A stretch of 64,000 nucleotides of DNA from Paenibacillus harenae (GCF_030812415.1 NZ_JAUSST010000002.1:372001-436000); one strand, 5' to 3'. Numbered from the stretch's first letter, positions 17,393 to 25,133 are shown. Notes: generated by a model from the sequence alone, not told the origin. Translations and numbers: made by a program.

Positions 17393-18214
17393 TTACGGCT
17401 CAAAGCCTTTCTGGCTAATATACACTTGTTCCTCCGGAAATTCCTCTATGAATCGGTCATAGACGATCCGATAAGCGCCGGGCTTGTACCAATCCTCAAG
17501 TCCGAGCCGCTTATAGATCGCTTCCACTCCGATTTTCCTCGTTCGTTTGCCTCCGCTGCCGTCGCCCATGAAATAATCGTCGATGCACACACGATTAACG
17601 AGCGGCTTCAGCAGCTTCGGAAACCGCCCGCTGCTTGGAAGCAAGGGCGCGATAGTCGCTTGCGCCGGAATACCGGCGTCGGCGAGCAACTGCAGCGTCT
17701 TCAGCCTTGCGGCAATCGGAGGGGCTTCGGGCGTGAACTGCTTGCGAATGTGTTCGAGATCCGTCTCCACCGTCATGCTGATTCGGACTTTATCGCCTAG
17801 CTGCGCGAACAAATCGATGTCGCGGCGTACGAGCGGGCTTCGCGTCTGTACAAGCACGAAGTCGGGCGGCTCGTCGACCATTGCCTCGAGCAAGGAGCGG
17901 GTGACTCGCTCCTTGTATTCGGCCGGCTGATAAGGATCGGTACTTGTCGACATAAAGATCGTGACAGCGCCTTTGCGTTTGGCAAGAGCGAGTTCCTTGC
18001 GGAGCAGCTTCGCGGCGTCCTGCTTAATATCGACCCATGTTCCCCATTGCTCTTGACGAAAGAGCGAAATCGGCATTTGCCGCACGTAGCAGTAGGAGCA
18101 GCTGAATGAGCAGCCTGCGTAAGGATTGAGCGTATGGCTGAATCCGGATAAATAACCTGTCCCTTTGTTAAGGATCGTCTTCGGATAGGTGTAAGTGTGC
18201 GATTCATTAGCCAT
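17393..18214 (-). CDS. SPL-family radical SAM protein
   Basis: A 273-residue radical S-adenosylmethionine enzyme. The 4Fe-4S cluster ligands are Cys35, Cys39 and Cys42 in AGCSFSCSYCYV. The LNPYAGC lead-in and FMSTSTDPYQP match the group related to spore photoproduct lyase and Rv2578c-like proteins. It is shorter than true spore photoproduct lyase (about 340), so thymine-dimer repair cannot be claimed. Its ATG overlaps the ogt gene by eight bases, and it is the last gene of the adaA-ogt unit, which suggests a role in, or induction by, alkylation damage. The substrate is unknown. Confidence 0.85.
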   Translation of the reverse strand: MANESHTYTYPKTILNKGTGYLSGFSHTLNPYAGCSFSCSYCYVRQMPISLFRQEQWGTWVDIKQDAAKLLRKELALAKRKGAVTIFMSTSTDPYQPAEYKERVTRSLLEAMVDEPPDFVLVQTRSPLVRRDIDLFAQLGDKVRISMTVETDLEHIRKQFTPEAPPIAARLKTLQLLADAGIPAQATIAPLLPSSGRFPKLLKPLVNRVCIDDYFMGDGSGGKRTRKIGVEAIYKRLGLEDWYKPGAYRIVYDRFIEEFPEEQVYISQKGFEP

Positions 18215-18770
18215 GAACGACGTTTTCCTTCTCCGTTGTAACCTCGGCGCCGAAGCGGTTCTTCTCCAGCGTCAGCAACGCCGACTTCATGGCAATGCCG
18301 CCTCGAAATCCGGTTAGCGAACCGTTCTTGCCGATAACCCGATGACAAGGGACGGTAATAAGGACTGGATTCGCTCCGATGGCCGTACCAACAGCACGCA
18401 CGGCAGATGGTTTGTCCACGCGGTTTGCAATATCCGAATACGAAGCGGTATGACCGTACGGAATCTCGCACAGTTCTTTCCATACAGTTAACTGGAAAGG
18501 GGTTCCTTGCAGGTCGAGCGGCATGCCGAAGCTGTCTTGCGTGCCTTGCAGATAGGCGATCAATTCCGTTTTGTAAGCTTGCAGCATTTCGTCATCGCGG
18601 ATGAGCTCGCTGCCCGGGAATTTCTTGCTTGCCCACATGGCTATCTCATCAAGGGGTTGATTCTGCGAACCTATATAGCACAGTCCCGCAGTCGTTGCCG
18701 CAAGATGAAGCTTCCAATCGTCTACGGATAGTAGCGACCAATAGATAATCGTATTGCCGTTAGCCTTCAT
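18207..18770 (-). CDS. ogt: Methylated-DNA--[protein]-cysteine S-methyltransferase
   Basis: A suicide DNA repair protein that moves methyl groups from O6-methylguanine to its own cysteine. The acceptor is Cys142 in ITVPCHRVIGKNG. The 187-residue length and the N-terminal ribonuclease-like domain fit Ogt/AdaB. It starts four bases after the adaA stop codon, matching the Bacillus adaA-adaB order, and overlaps the radical SAM gene. It is probably induced by methylated AdaA. Confidence 0.94.
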   Translation of the reverse strand: MKANGNTIIYWSLLSVDDWKLHLAATTAGLCYIGSQNQPLDEIAMWASKKFPGSELIRDDEMLQAYKTELIAYLQGTQDSFGMPLDLQGTPFQLTVWKELCEIPYGHTASYSDIANRVDKPSAVRAVGTAIGANPVLITVPCHRVIGKNGSLTGFRGGIAMKSALLTLEKNRFGAEVTTEKENVVHG

Positions 18771-18774
18771 AAAT

Positions 18775-19398
18775 TTAATCCCCTCTCTTATGCTGCCGCC
18801 GATAGCTGGCAGGGGTGCAGCCGACTTTCTGTTTGAACAGGGTAACGAAATATGGCGTATTCGTCATGCCGACCTGCGAACCGATTTCGGCTATTTTACG
18901 ATCGGATCGTACGAGCAGCGTCTTGGCATGCTGAATTCTTAGGTCTTGAATGTACTCGGTTGGCGTTATTCCGCTAATTCGTTTGAACGTTCGCTGCAAA
19001 TGATAGGGGCTGCTATGGCTGGTGTCGGCAAGCAGCTCCAGCGTCAAGTGCTCCTTATAATGGCTGACAATATAGTCGGTTACATGACCGATCCATTCTT
19101 CGTCCGGCAGTTTCTCGCCTGTCGGCTTGCATCTCTTGCAAGGCCGGAATCCGCCGGTTAATGCTTGCTCGGCCGTCAGATAGATGCGAACGTTTTCCTT
19201 CTTCGGCGGTTTGGATTTACAGGATGGACGACAGAAGATGGACGTCGTCTTGACCGCGTACCAGAACTTGCCGTCGTAATCCGCATCGTTATGAAGGATC
19301 GCCTGCCACTTCTCTTCCGTCAACCTTTCTTGCACCATGCTTACCGCTTGGTCCACCCCATCGTCGTGCTCCTCATTACGAGCTCTCATCCATCTCAC
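18775..19398 (-). CDS. adaA: AdaA-like methylphosphotriester methyltransferase and transcriptional activator
   Basis: An Ada N-terminal zinc domain fused to an AraC-type DNA-binding domain. Zinc is held by Cys56, Cys60, Cys87 and Cys90 (SIFCRPSC and PCKRC; numbered from 19398). Cys56 matches the acceptor for methyl groups from phosphotriesters. Residues about 100-205 are the helix-turn-helix module (LTLELLADTSHSSPYHLQRTF). There is no O6-methyltransferase domain; ogt supplies it as a separate protein. Start choice is uncertain: GTG 19398, ATG 19389 after AGAGGTGAG, or the internal MVQERLTEEKW. A TATACT -10 lies on the minus strand at 19414-19409 without a clear -35, as expected for an activator-dependent promoter. 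Confidence 0.92.
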   Translation of the reverse strand: MRWMRARNEEHDDGVDQAVSMVQERLTEEKWQAILHNDADYDGKFWYAVKTTSIFCRPSCKSKPPKKENVRIYLTAEQALTGGFRPCKRCKPTGEKLPDEEWIGHVTDYIVSHYKEHLTLELLADTSHSSPYHLQRTFKRISGITPTEYIQDLRIQHAKTLLVRSDRKIAEIGSQVGMTNTPYFVTLFKQKVGCTPASYRRQHKRGD

Positions 19399-19485
19399 CT
19401 CTGGCTTTAGTATACCCTCTAGGGCAGCCCACTGTACGCGATTTCCGATATAAAAGCAAGATAACGTAATTCAGGGGGCAGAAAG

Positions 19486-19515
19486 AGCCCCGTACGCAAG
19501 TTGGCGCACGGGGCT
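19486..19515 (-). terminator. Hairpin at the end of terB
   Basis: Twelve-base arms, 19486-19497 and 19504-19515, pair with one mismatch around a six-base loop and are very GC-rich. Read on the minus strand it is followed by CTTTC, a weak T-tract. It lies between the convergent-free ends of terB and the adaA promoter. Confidence 0.6.
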
Positions 19516-19531
19516 TGTTCCATGTATATTC

Positions 19532-19978
19532 CTACAGGTTGAATTCGCTAGGATTGAGGCCAAGCGCGTTGCAAATATCGGCTACGGCCGCTTTCTCGTG
19601 CGGATCGAAGTTGCCGTCTGCTGCGCCGATCGCGCTGCATACGCCGACGATTACGCGGGCGACATCTGGCTTGCCGCGGAATTTTCCGATTGCTTTCAGC
19701 GCTTCTTGCTTGCCGATCATGCCGTCGAATTCAATATTGCTAGCGAAATGGTTGAAGCGGTTAATGACATCGCCCATGTCGAATACTTTTAATTCCTCGC
19801 TGCGGCTTATGTAGCCCGACATTTTTTGTTTCTCGGCGGAATCAATCGAACCGTCGGCTCCGGCGACAATTGCGCATCCTGCCACGACAGCGTCCAGGAA
19901 ATCTTTATTTTTGAATTTTTTAACTTGATCGGTCAGCCCTTGCTTGCTGCTTTGCAGCCAAGATTTAAATGTGCTCAT
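19532..19978 (-). CDS. TerB-family protein
   Basis: A 148-residue all-helical acidic protein of the TerB/tellurite-resistance family. It contains the duplicated helix pattern with acidic DG motifs (GADGSIDSAEKQKM and AADGNFDPHEKAAV) that bind metal in TerB. The N-terminal segment resembles TerB of tellurite and stress operons. No terC, terD or terE gene is nearby, so the protein is solitary here. GGAGG precedes the start codon (AGGCCTCC region on the plus strand reads as AAGGAGG-like on the minus strand). Function beyond a stress-related metal-binding role cannot be inferred. Confidence 0.8.
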   Translation of the reverse strand: MSTFKSWLQSSKQGLTDQVKKFKNKDFLDAVVAGCAIVAGADGSIDSAEKQKMSGYISRSEELKVFDMGDVINRFNHFASNIEFDGMIGKQEALKAIGKFRGKPDVARVIVGVCSAIGAADGNFDPHEKAAVADICNALGLNPSEFNL

Positions 19979-20095
19979 TGTGGTAAGCCTCCTTAGATTT
20001 GTTATTTTCTATTGTAGTAGTATTGGAGGGTGGTTTGCAAATTTCGGTGTATTTTGTCGGAAGAGGGTGGCGCAATGCTACTAAATGGAAGGCGC

Positions 20096-20133
20096 TTGAA
20101 TTTGCGAGCCTGGTTGCACTATAATGTGTAGTG
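20096..20133 (+). promoter_or_regulatory. Promoter and candidate BlaI operator
   Basis: TTGAAT (20096-20101) and TATAAT (20120-20125) are 18 bases apart. The inverted repeat CACTA-N7-TAGTG (20117-20133) covers the -10. BlaI/MecI proteins bind such TAGTG/CACTA-like dyads over their own promoters, so this is probably the autoregulatory operator. Confidence 0.6.
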
Positions 20134-20146
20134 GAGGGAGACGTAT

Positions 20147-20566
20147 ATGAAAATCAATCATTTTAAATACGATGAAATCGGCTTAAACCGATTTTTTGGC
20201 TCCTTGGAAGCGAAGGTCATGGAGCTCTTATGGAGTGCGGATGGGGACCTTAGCATTAAGGAGGTTCAGTTCCGTCTTGAGAAGGACAAGCCGGTCAACT
20301 TCAACACGGTCATGACCGTCATGAACCGGTTAGTGGACAAAGGCATTTTGCAGAAGAGGCATCAAGGCAGGCTTTCCTTGTATCGCCCGGTTCAATCGAA
20401 GGAAGCCTTCATCGACGAACAATCGAGGAAGCTGACCGAGAACCTGCTCGACGAGTTCGGTGGAGTCGTGATCAACCATATGCTCGATGCGATCAAAGAG
20501 GTTGACGAGTCGTTGATTCAGAGGCTGGAGGCTAGACTGCAGCAGCTTAAGAAGGACAGCCCATGA
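20147..20566 (+). CDS. BlaI/MecI/CopY-family transcriptional repressor
   Basis: A 139-residue winged-helix repressor. The DNA-binding part includes LEAKVMELLWSADGDLSIKE and VNFNTVMTVMNRLVDKGIL, the recognition-helix segment of the family. The C-terminal half is a helical dimerisation region. In related systems a membrane M56 peptidase triggers cleavage of the repressor. The M56 gene starts within its stop codon (ATGA overlap), so the pair is co-translated. GGAGGGAG precedes the ATG and the promoter carries a candidate operator. Confidence 0.9.
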   Translation: MKINHFKYDEIGLNRFFGSLEAKVMELLWSADGDLSIKEVQFRLEKDKPVNFNTVMTVMNRLVDKGILQKRHQGRLSLYRPVQSKEAFIDEQSRKLTENLLDEFGGVVINHMLDAIKEVDESLIQRLEARLQQLKKDSP

Positions 20567-21438
20567 CGAGTTGGAAGACGAAGTCGAATATCGTCCTGTC
20601 GTTAAGCGTGCTTATTGCTTTGGTCGTGCTTGGGCAAATCGGTATGTATGCGACTCATCTTATGTTCGGCATGAACGTTCATTTGAATATTTTTGAGTTC
20701 TGTCTCAGCTTGTTCAAGCAGCAGTCATTCTATTATAACCTGATTACTTATGCGATGAACGCTTTCATCGTCCATATGCTGCTCATTGCCATCATCCGAT
20801 TGGTCCAGCAATACATGCGCTTAACTCGCTTCAAAGCTGTTATGAAGTCGCTTCAACTGTACCTGTTGACTGAACAATTAGAGCAAAGATTCGATGTCTT
20901 GCCGCGAGCATCCATGATCGTCATCGAGCATGCGCAGCCGCTAGCGTTCACGATGGGTTTTCGAAAGCCGACAATCGTCTTGTCAAGCGGACTTGTCCGG
21001 CTGCTCGACGAGCATGAGCTGGAGGCCGTCATTATGCATGAGGCGTTTCATTGGCGCAACTATGACGCGCTGAAGCTGTTTGTTTTGCAGTTGATATCGC
21101 AATCGCTCTGGTTCATCCCGCTAACGAGATGGTCGTACGCCAACTACAAGATCATGTGCGAGCTCCAAGCGGACGAGCATGCGATCAAGGAGACGGGCTC
21201 GGAGCTGGGACTAGGGGGCGCCTTGTTGAAAATGGTGCATAGCAGCGGCGTCCTCCGCAATGTGGCGGCGGCAAGCCCCGTACTGGCTTCGTTCTCGGAC
21301 GAAGCCATCAATTACAGGCTGCAGCAGCTGGTTGAACCGCGGAGAACGATTCCGCTCAAGCTGGAGACGCCAGCCATCGTTATTTCGGTATATGGATTGC
21401 TGCTCCTCATGTCGATGACAATACTTGCAATGACTTAA
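20563..21438 (+). CDS. M56-family membrane metallopeptidase (BlaR1/MecR1-like, no sensor domain)
   Basis: A 291-residue membrane peptidase with predicted helices at about 9-29, 58-80, 170-187 and 270-290. The zinc motif HEAFH is at residues 159-163, with a likely third ligand in ELQADEHA. True BlaR1/MecR1 proteins (about 590 residues) add an extracellular penicillin-binding domain; here the chain stops soon after the last helix. Beta-lactam sensing is therefore unlikely. The role inferred from context is to relieve BlaI-type repression on an unknown envelope signal. It overlaps blaI by four bases and is followed by a DUF3105 gene. Confidence 0.88.
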   Translation: MTSWKTKSNIVLSLSVLIALVVLGQIGMYATHLMFGMNVHLNIFEFCLSLFKQQSFYYNLITYAMNAFIVHMLLIAIIRLVQQYMRLTRFKAVMKSLQLYLLTEQLEQRFDVLPRASMIVIEHAQPLAFTMGFRKPTIVLSSGLVRLLDEHELEAVIMHEAFHWRNYDALKLFVLQLISQSLWFIPLTRWSYANYKIMCELQADEHAIKETGSELGLGGALLKMVHSSGVLRNVAAASPVLASFSDEAINYRLQQLVEPRRTIPLKLETPAIVISVYGLLLLMSMTILAMT

Positions 21439-21467
21439 TGAATAGAAAGGTCGTGTCGTGAACCATT

Positions 21468-22202
21468 ATGGAAACACATATTAACATGCACAATCAAGGA
21501 TCGGAATCGGCAATTTGGCTGTACATCGCCGGACTTATATTTATAATCGCAATCGTAAGCTATGTACTGGCTGCCCGCAAGAACAAGGAAAGCGCCAATC
21601 GGATGAAGAAGGAAGCGAGGAACGTCCTGAAGCAGACGGTCAAGAAGTTCCGCCTTGCCGGACATTTGCTTATCGTAGTCGCGCTTATTCTCGTATTCGT
21701 TCATTATTTGCCGAAATGGATGCAGACGTACGATGTGGCGGAGTTGAACTACGACATGCAGATCGAAGTGAAGACCGATGAGTATTTTGGAGCGGATCAT
21801 ACCGACAGCACGGTCAATTACGAAATGAAAATTCCTACGTCCGGACCGCATAGCCCGCATGATCTGAAGTTCGGTTTCTACAATGAACGGCCTGCCTTCG
21901 AGATGCTTGTCCATAATCTTGAACACGGCGACATCATTATTCACTACCGTCCGTCCGTTACTCATGACCAAGTGACTTTGCTTCAATACTTGGCGAAGTT
22001 CCGCGAGGCAGGCGCAGGCGTGCTTGCCGTTCCTAACGATGAATTGCCGGAGGGCGCGGAGCTGGTCGTCACGGCTTGGACGAAGACGATGGAGCTCGAC
22101 GGCTTCAATGAACGAGCGGTCGCCCAGTTCATTTACGACAATATCAACCGCGGACCGGAACAGATTCCGGCTAACATTCGCCAAGGCGGCGGAACGATGT
22201 AA
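21468..22202 (+). CDS. DUF3105-family membrane-anchored protein
   Basis: A 244-residue protein with a short N-terminal tail, two membrane helices (about 16-36 and 63-84) and a large domain. The domain carries the DUF3105 signatures TSGPHSPHDLKFGFY and VHNLEHGDIIIHY, with conserved His and Glu residues that could bind metal. The biochemical function of the family is unknown. It follows the M56 gene by 29 bases and is closed by a terminator, so it is the third gene of the BlaI operon and a candidate effector of that system. Confidence 0.82.
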   Translation: METHINMHNQGSESAIWLYIAGLIFIIAIVSYVLAARKNKESANRMKKEARNVLKQTVKKFRLAGHLLIVVALILVFVHYLPKWMQTYDVAELNYDMQIEVKTDEYFGADHTDSTVNYEMKIPTSGPHSPHDLKFGFYNERPAFEMLVHNLEHGDIIIHYRPSVTHDQVTLLQYLAKFREAGAGVLAVPNDELPEGAELVVTAWTKTMELDGFNERAVAQFIYDNINRGPEQIPANIRQGGGTM

Positions 22203-22209
22203 ACGGAAT

Positions 22210-22241
22210 AGACGTCTGCCCGAGTGGCGGACGTCTGTTTT
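22210..22241 (+). terminator. Terminator of the BlaI operon
   Basis: AGACGTCTGCC pairs with GGCGGACGTCT (one T-G pair) around CGAGT, followed by GTTTTAT. Confidence 0.8.
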
Positions 22242-22246
22242 ATGAT

Positions 22247-22296
22247 TTGACATTGCTCCGTAATTAAAGCTATAATTCGTTAAACGATCGTTGAAC
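22247..22296 (+). promoter_or_regulatory. Promoter and candidate operator of the TetR-family gene
   Basis: TTGACA (22247-22252) and TATAAT (22271-22276) are 18 bases apart, a near-consensus SigA promoter. The dyad GTTAAACGATCGTTGAAC (22279-22296) lies just downstream, between the -10 and the ribosome site. Its core AACGATCGTT is a perfect palindrome. A related dyad at 22987-23002 precedes the next gene. Confidence 0.7.
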
Positions 22297-22309
22297 GGAA
22301 AGGAGGCTC

Positions 22310-22936
22310 ATGGCTGACATGGCTGGGAGCACACGTAAGGAACAAGCAGCCGAAACGAGACAGAAGCTGCTGGAGACAGCCAAGGCGCTTTTTGCCGAGA
22401 AAGGCTATCATGGCACTCCTGTACGTGCTATTAATCGGAATTTGAACATGGGAGACGGGATCTTATACCACTACTTTCCGGGCGGCAAGCGCGAGATTCT
22501 GTCCGTATTGATTCAGGAAAGCTTCGAGCGCCGTTTCATCGAAATATCGACCGTGAACAAGAACATCGAGCAATTGCCGATACGGGAAGCGCTTGTTGCG
22601 CTGCTTAGGCGGATGTACGAGTTGTTCATGGAAGATATGGACTCGGCACGTATTCTGGTGCGCGAAAGCGATGTGCTCGAGAAGGAAGAGCGCGACAAGC
22701 TTACGGGTTTTATTCAATCGCAGCAGTCGTTCTTCAGGGATTTCCTTCAAAGGCGGCATGAGCGGGGCGAAATTCGCGAGCTCAATTACAAACTCGCGGC
22801 GAAGCAATTTGTCGGCATGGGCATGCAGTTGATTCTTAGCGAAATTATAGGAATCGATTTTGTGCATGAACCCGATAAAAGCAGCTATATTAGAGAGATG
22901 GTCGATTTTACAGTTACCTTATGGGAGAATCCTTGA
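22310..22936 (+). CDS. TetR/AcrR-family transcriptional regulator
   Basis: A 208-residue regulator with an N-terminal TetR helix-turn-helix (RQKLLETAKALFAEKGYHGTPVRAINRNLNMGDGILYHYF), given here as about residues 17-58, and a variable ligand-binding C-terminal half. GGAGG precedes the ATG. The promoter and the gene downstream both carry related palindromes, suggesting it represses itself and the membrane protein gene that follows. The inducer is unknown. Confidence 0.9.
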   Translation: MADMAGSTRKEQAAETRQKLLETAKALFAEKGYHGTPVRAINRNLNMGDGILYHYFPGGKREILSVLIQESFERRFIEISTVNKNIEQLPIREALVALLRRMYELFMEDMDSARILVRESDVLEKEERDKLTGFIQSQQSFFRDFLQRRHERGEIRELNYKLAAKQFVGMGMQLILSEIIGIDFVHEPDKSSYIREMVDFTVTLWENP

Positions 22937-22975
22937 ACACTGACAGTTAGCCGGCCGATGTTCAAGGATTTATTT
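22929..22975 (+). terminator. Terminator at the end of the TetR-family gene
   Basis: ATCCTTGAACA (22929-22939) and TGTTCAAGGAT (22959-22969) are perfect eleven-base arms; TTATTT follows. The stop codon lies inside the left arm. Confidence 0.75.
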
Positions 22976-22986
22976 AGACCATTAAA

Positions 22987-23002
22987 TTGAGCGTACGTTC
23001 AA
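22987..23002. promoter_or_regulatory. Second TetR-type palindrome, upstream of the YhgE-like gene
   Basis: TTGAGCGTACGTTCAA is a 16-bp dyad with one mismatched pair. It resembles the palindrome at 22279-22296 in its flanks and in the CG-centred core. It lies 39 bases before the start codon at 23041, well placed for repression. Confidence 0.55.
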
Positions 23003-23040
23003 TCAATGAAAATCGAACGCAGAGAGGGAGAACTTATAAG

Positions 23041-24225
23041 ATGAGCATATTCAAAAACAAATTGACTTTATTGCTTCCGGTTATCGTTATTGTCGTTTTA
23101 TTTATATTTAGCTTGACGGCTATTCCATCCATTAACCCTGCGCCGAAGCAATTGCCTGTCGCGATTGTGAATGAGGACGAGGGCGTCGATATTCCGAATC
23201 AAGGCAATGTCAATATGGGCGACCTCATCGTTCAAAATGCGCAAGCTGCCGCCAGCGGCACGGAAGCAGGCGAAGCTCCGATCAAGTGGATCGGCGTAGG
23301 CAGTGACGAGGAAGTTCAAGCAGGCCTTAACGATCAGCAATATTATGCAGCGCTCGTCATTCCTGCCGATTTCAGCCGCAATCAAGCGTCGCTGCGTTCA
23401 CCAGAACCGACGCAGGCGCATGTTGCCATTTATGTCAATCAAGGCATGAGCACGATGGCTTCGACCATGGCGAGCCAAGTTCTCAACCAATTGGTTGACG
23501 GCATAAATGCGAAGCTGCAAGGCGAGCTTATCGCGTTCTTCGATGAGCAGGGCGGAACGATGTCGACGAAGCAAGCCGCAGCGTTCGCGGCGCCGATCGT
23601 CAAGGACGTAACGAACGTGAACGTAACGGGTGCGCATAGCGCGGGCGGCAACGCGCCGTTCTCGTTGTTCCAGCCGCTATGGATGGCGAGTATCGTCGGG
23701 GGTATTATTTTCTTATTCGTGAAAAAAAGCTTGAAGCTTACCTCCCCGATTGCCAAGCTAAAAGTGAATCTGGCTCAAGTGCTCTACGGCATCGTACTGG
23801 CATTAATTGCAGGCTACAGCTTCACATGGTTCGCGGATAACTGGGGGCTTAACATCCCGCGGTTCAATGAGACGGCGCTGTTCCTCGCGATCAGCTACAT
23901 GGCTTTCTTCTTAATGATATCGGCGGTGTTCTCGTTAATCGGTATTAAAGGGATGGCAATCTTCGTCATCTTCTTGTTCTTTGGCGCGCCGCTGCTTAAT
24001 ATGCCTGCCGAGTTCCTGCCTTCGTTCTATCAAGACTATGTACTTACCTGGCTGCCGATGCGATTCATGATTGAGGGCCTGCGTGAACTGTTCTTCTTCG
24101 GACAGGGACTGTCGATGAACCATGCCACGACCGTTCTCGTCTGGCTCGCCGTTATAAGCATGCTCGCGCTGCTGGCATCCGCCTTCATTCCTTCCCGTCG
24201 GCGCGGCACGGTGAGCGAACAGTAA
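23041..24225 (+). CDS. YhgE/Pip-like ABC-2-type membrane protein
   Basis: A 394-residue membrane protein with one N-terminal helix (about 8-28), an extracellular domain of about 190 residues (starting PAPKQLPVAIVNEDEG, the YhgE/Pip signature), and a C-terminal block of about five helices. It belongs to the ABC-2/DUF3533-like group whose members are often paired with TetR regulators and linked to export of toxic or lipid compounds. No ATPase gene is adjacent. The start at 23041 follows GAGGGAG; an upstream in-frame start at 22987 would place the operator in the coding region. Function is inferred only at family level. Confidence 0.8.
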   Translation: MSIFKNKLTLLLPVIVIVVLFIFSLTAIPSINPAPKQLPVAIVNEDEGVDIPNQGNVNMGDLIVQNAQAAASGTEAGEAPIKWIGVGSDEEVQAGLNDQQYYAALVIPADFSRNQASLRSPEPTQAHVAIYVNQGMSTMASTMASQVLNQLVDGINAKLQGELIAFFDEQGGTMSTKQAAAFAAPIVKDVTNVNVTGAHSAGGNAPFSLFQPLWMASIVGGIIFLFVKKSLKLTSPIAKLKVNLAQVLYGIVLALIAGYSFTWFADNWGLNIPRFNETALFLAISYMAFFLMISAVFSLIGIKGMAIFVIFLFFGAPLLNMPAEFLPSFYQDYVLTWLPMRFMIEGLRELFFFGQGLSMNHATTVLVWLAVISMLALLASAFIPSRRRGTVSEQ

Positions 24226-24357
24226 CTTCGATAGGGTTGGGGCATAAAAAACAACCAAACCTTTCGTTTTTCGACTTCGCTCTTCGACAGTGTTTTTGGC
24301 TGATGATCGGTATACTGATTATTGTATTCTTCATGACAATCATCGGAGGGCTGATCG

Positions 24358-24615
24358 TTGAAAAATTCTTCTTTAAAGCAGCGTGTCGTATGGTTCATTA
24401 ATGCCGAGACTGAGAAAGTGCTAAGCAACTTGAGGAATGGTGCGGTCAATAGGGACCACGCGCTGGGCAGTCTCCACACCTTGTATCAGGCCGCCTCGTC
24501 CACGAGGGACGCCGATATGATGGGCAATCTATGCCGGCTGATTCATCGGATTCGCGAGACCGATCAGAGGCTGGGCGTGTATCATTTCGCTGAAAGAAAA
24601 AGCGAGCCTATATAG
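24358..24615 (+). CDS. Hypothetical 85-residue protein
   Basis: Family not recognised. The start is TTG 24358 with CGGAGGG ending eight bases upstream. The product MKNSSLKQRVVWFINAETEK... is helical, basic, without membrane segments or cysteine pairs. Coding is supported by the good ribosome site and by the terminator 21 bases after the stop codon. A hydrophobic 32-codon frame (24303-24401) overlaps its start in another frame but has no ribosome site. Confidence 0.6.
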   Translation: MKNSSLKQRVVWFINAETEKVLSNLRNGAVNRDHALGSLHTLYQAASSTRDADMMGNLCRLIHRIRETDQRLGVYHFAERKSEPI

Positions 24616-24636
24616 GATGAACGGCTAACGAGGAAG

Positions 24637-24671
24637 AGGGCATTCCGATGATCGATCGGGTGCCCTTTTTT
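24637..24671 (+). terminator. Terminator of the 85-residue protein gene
   Basis: AGGGCA and TGCCCT enclose an inner stem CCGAT/ATCGG, followed by six T. Confidence 0.85.
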
Positions 24672-24693
24672 CGTTTTTCATCAAAGTCGAAGT

Positions 24694-24954
24694 CTATCGT
24701 TTGGACCGTTTTTTTCTCGATTTAGCTTTGGAAATAGTAGACGTTCCGTTACTGCCATCGGCGCCGCTTGGGGAGAGCCCTTCATCCTGGTAATTATATT
24801 CATAGATATGTTTTTCACACGGCACGCAATGGTGGCGTGTAACGACATTCACTTGATGAACGACTTCCACGATTTGCGGATGGTACACGTCGTTTACAAC
24901 AGTGACAGGAGGATCGTATACGCGAACAGTTGGGCAAAATGGTTTGCAACACAT
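24694..24954 (-). CDS. CotD-like spore coat protein (putative)
   Basis: An 86-residue protein starting MCCKPFCPTVRVYDPP. It is rich in His, Val, Tyr and Cys in its first half (VYHPQIVEVVHQVNVVTRHHCVPC) and very basic at the end (SKAKSRKKRSKR). This composition resembles CotD-family coat proteins of Bacillus and Paenibacillus. GGAG lies eight bases before the ATG. A SigK-like -10 (CATAAGCTA on the minus strand, 24996-24988) upstream supports mother-cell expression late in sporulation. Similarity is compositional, so confidence is moderate. Confidence 0.6.
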   Translation of the reverse strand: MCCKPFCPTVRVYDPPVTVVNDVYHPQIVEVVHQVNVVTRHHCVPCEKHIYEYNYQDEGLSPSGADGSNGTSTISKAKSRKKRSKR

Positions 24955-24987
24955 TATTCTGTCAGCTCCTTTCCTAGTAGTCTAATA

Positions 24988-24996
24988 TAGCTTATG
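24988..24996 (-). promoter_or_regulatory. SigK-like -10 element
   Basis: Read on the minus strand the sequence is CATAAGCTA, matching the SigK -10 consensus CATANNNTA. It lies 34 bases upstream of the CotD-like start codon. The -35 was not identified. Confidence 0.4.
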
Positions 24997-25133
24997 CTCA
25001 TCCCTTATAAGCGGCTTGTGCGAAAGCCTTACGAGACAAATGAGTATAATAGACGGTTAGTAGGGAATGACGGTTATACCACTCTATGTCTCGGCAAATA
25101 TAAAACAAGCAGGACTGTCGCCAGTCCTGCTTG

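Noticed and set aside
20563..21438. Beta-lactam resistance operon
   Set aside because: The M56 protein lacks the penicillin-binding sensor and there is no beta-lactamase or PBP2a gene.
22987..23040. Longer N terminus of the YhgE-like protein
   Set aside because: It would cover the operator palindrome; the shorter form begins with a normal membrane helix.
24303..24401. A 32-codon hydrophobic frame as an annotated gene
   Set aside because: No ribosome site is visible and it overlaps the better supported 85-residue frame; kept only as an observation.
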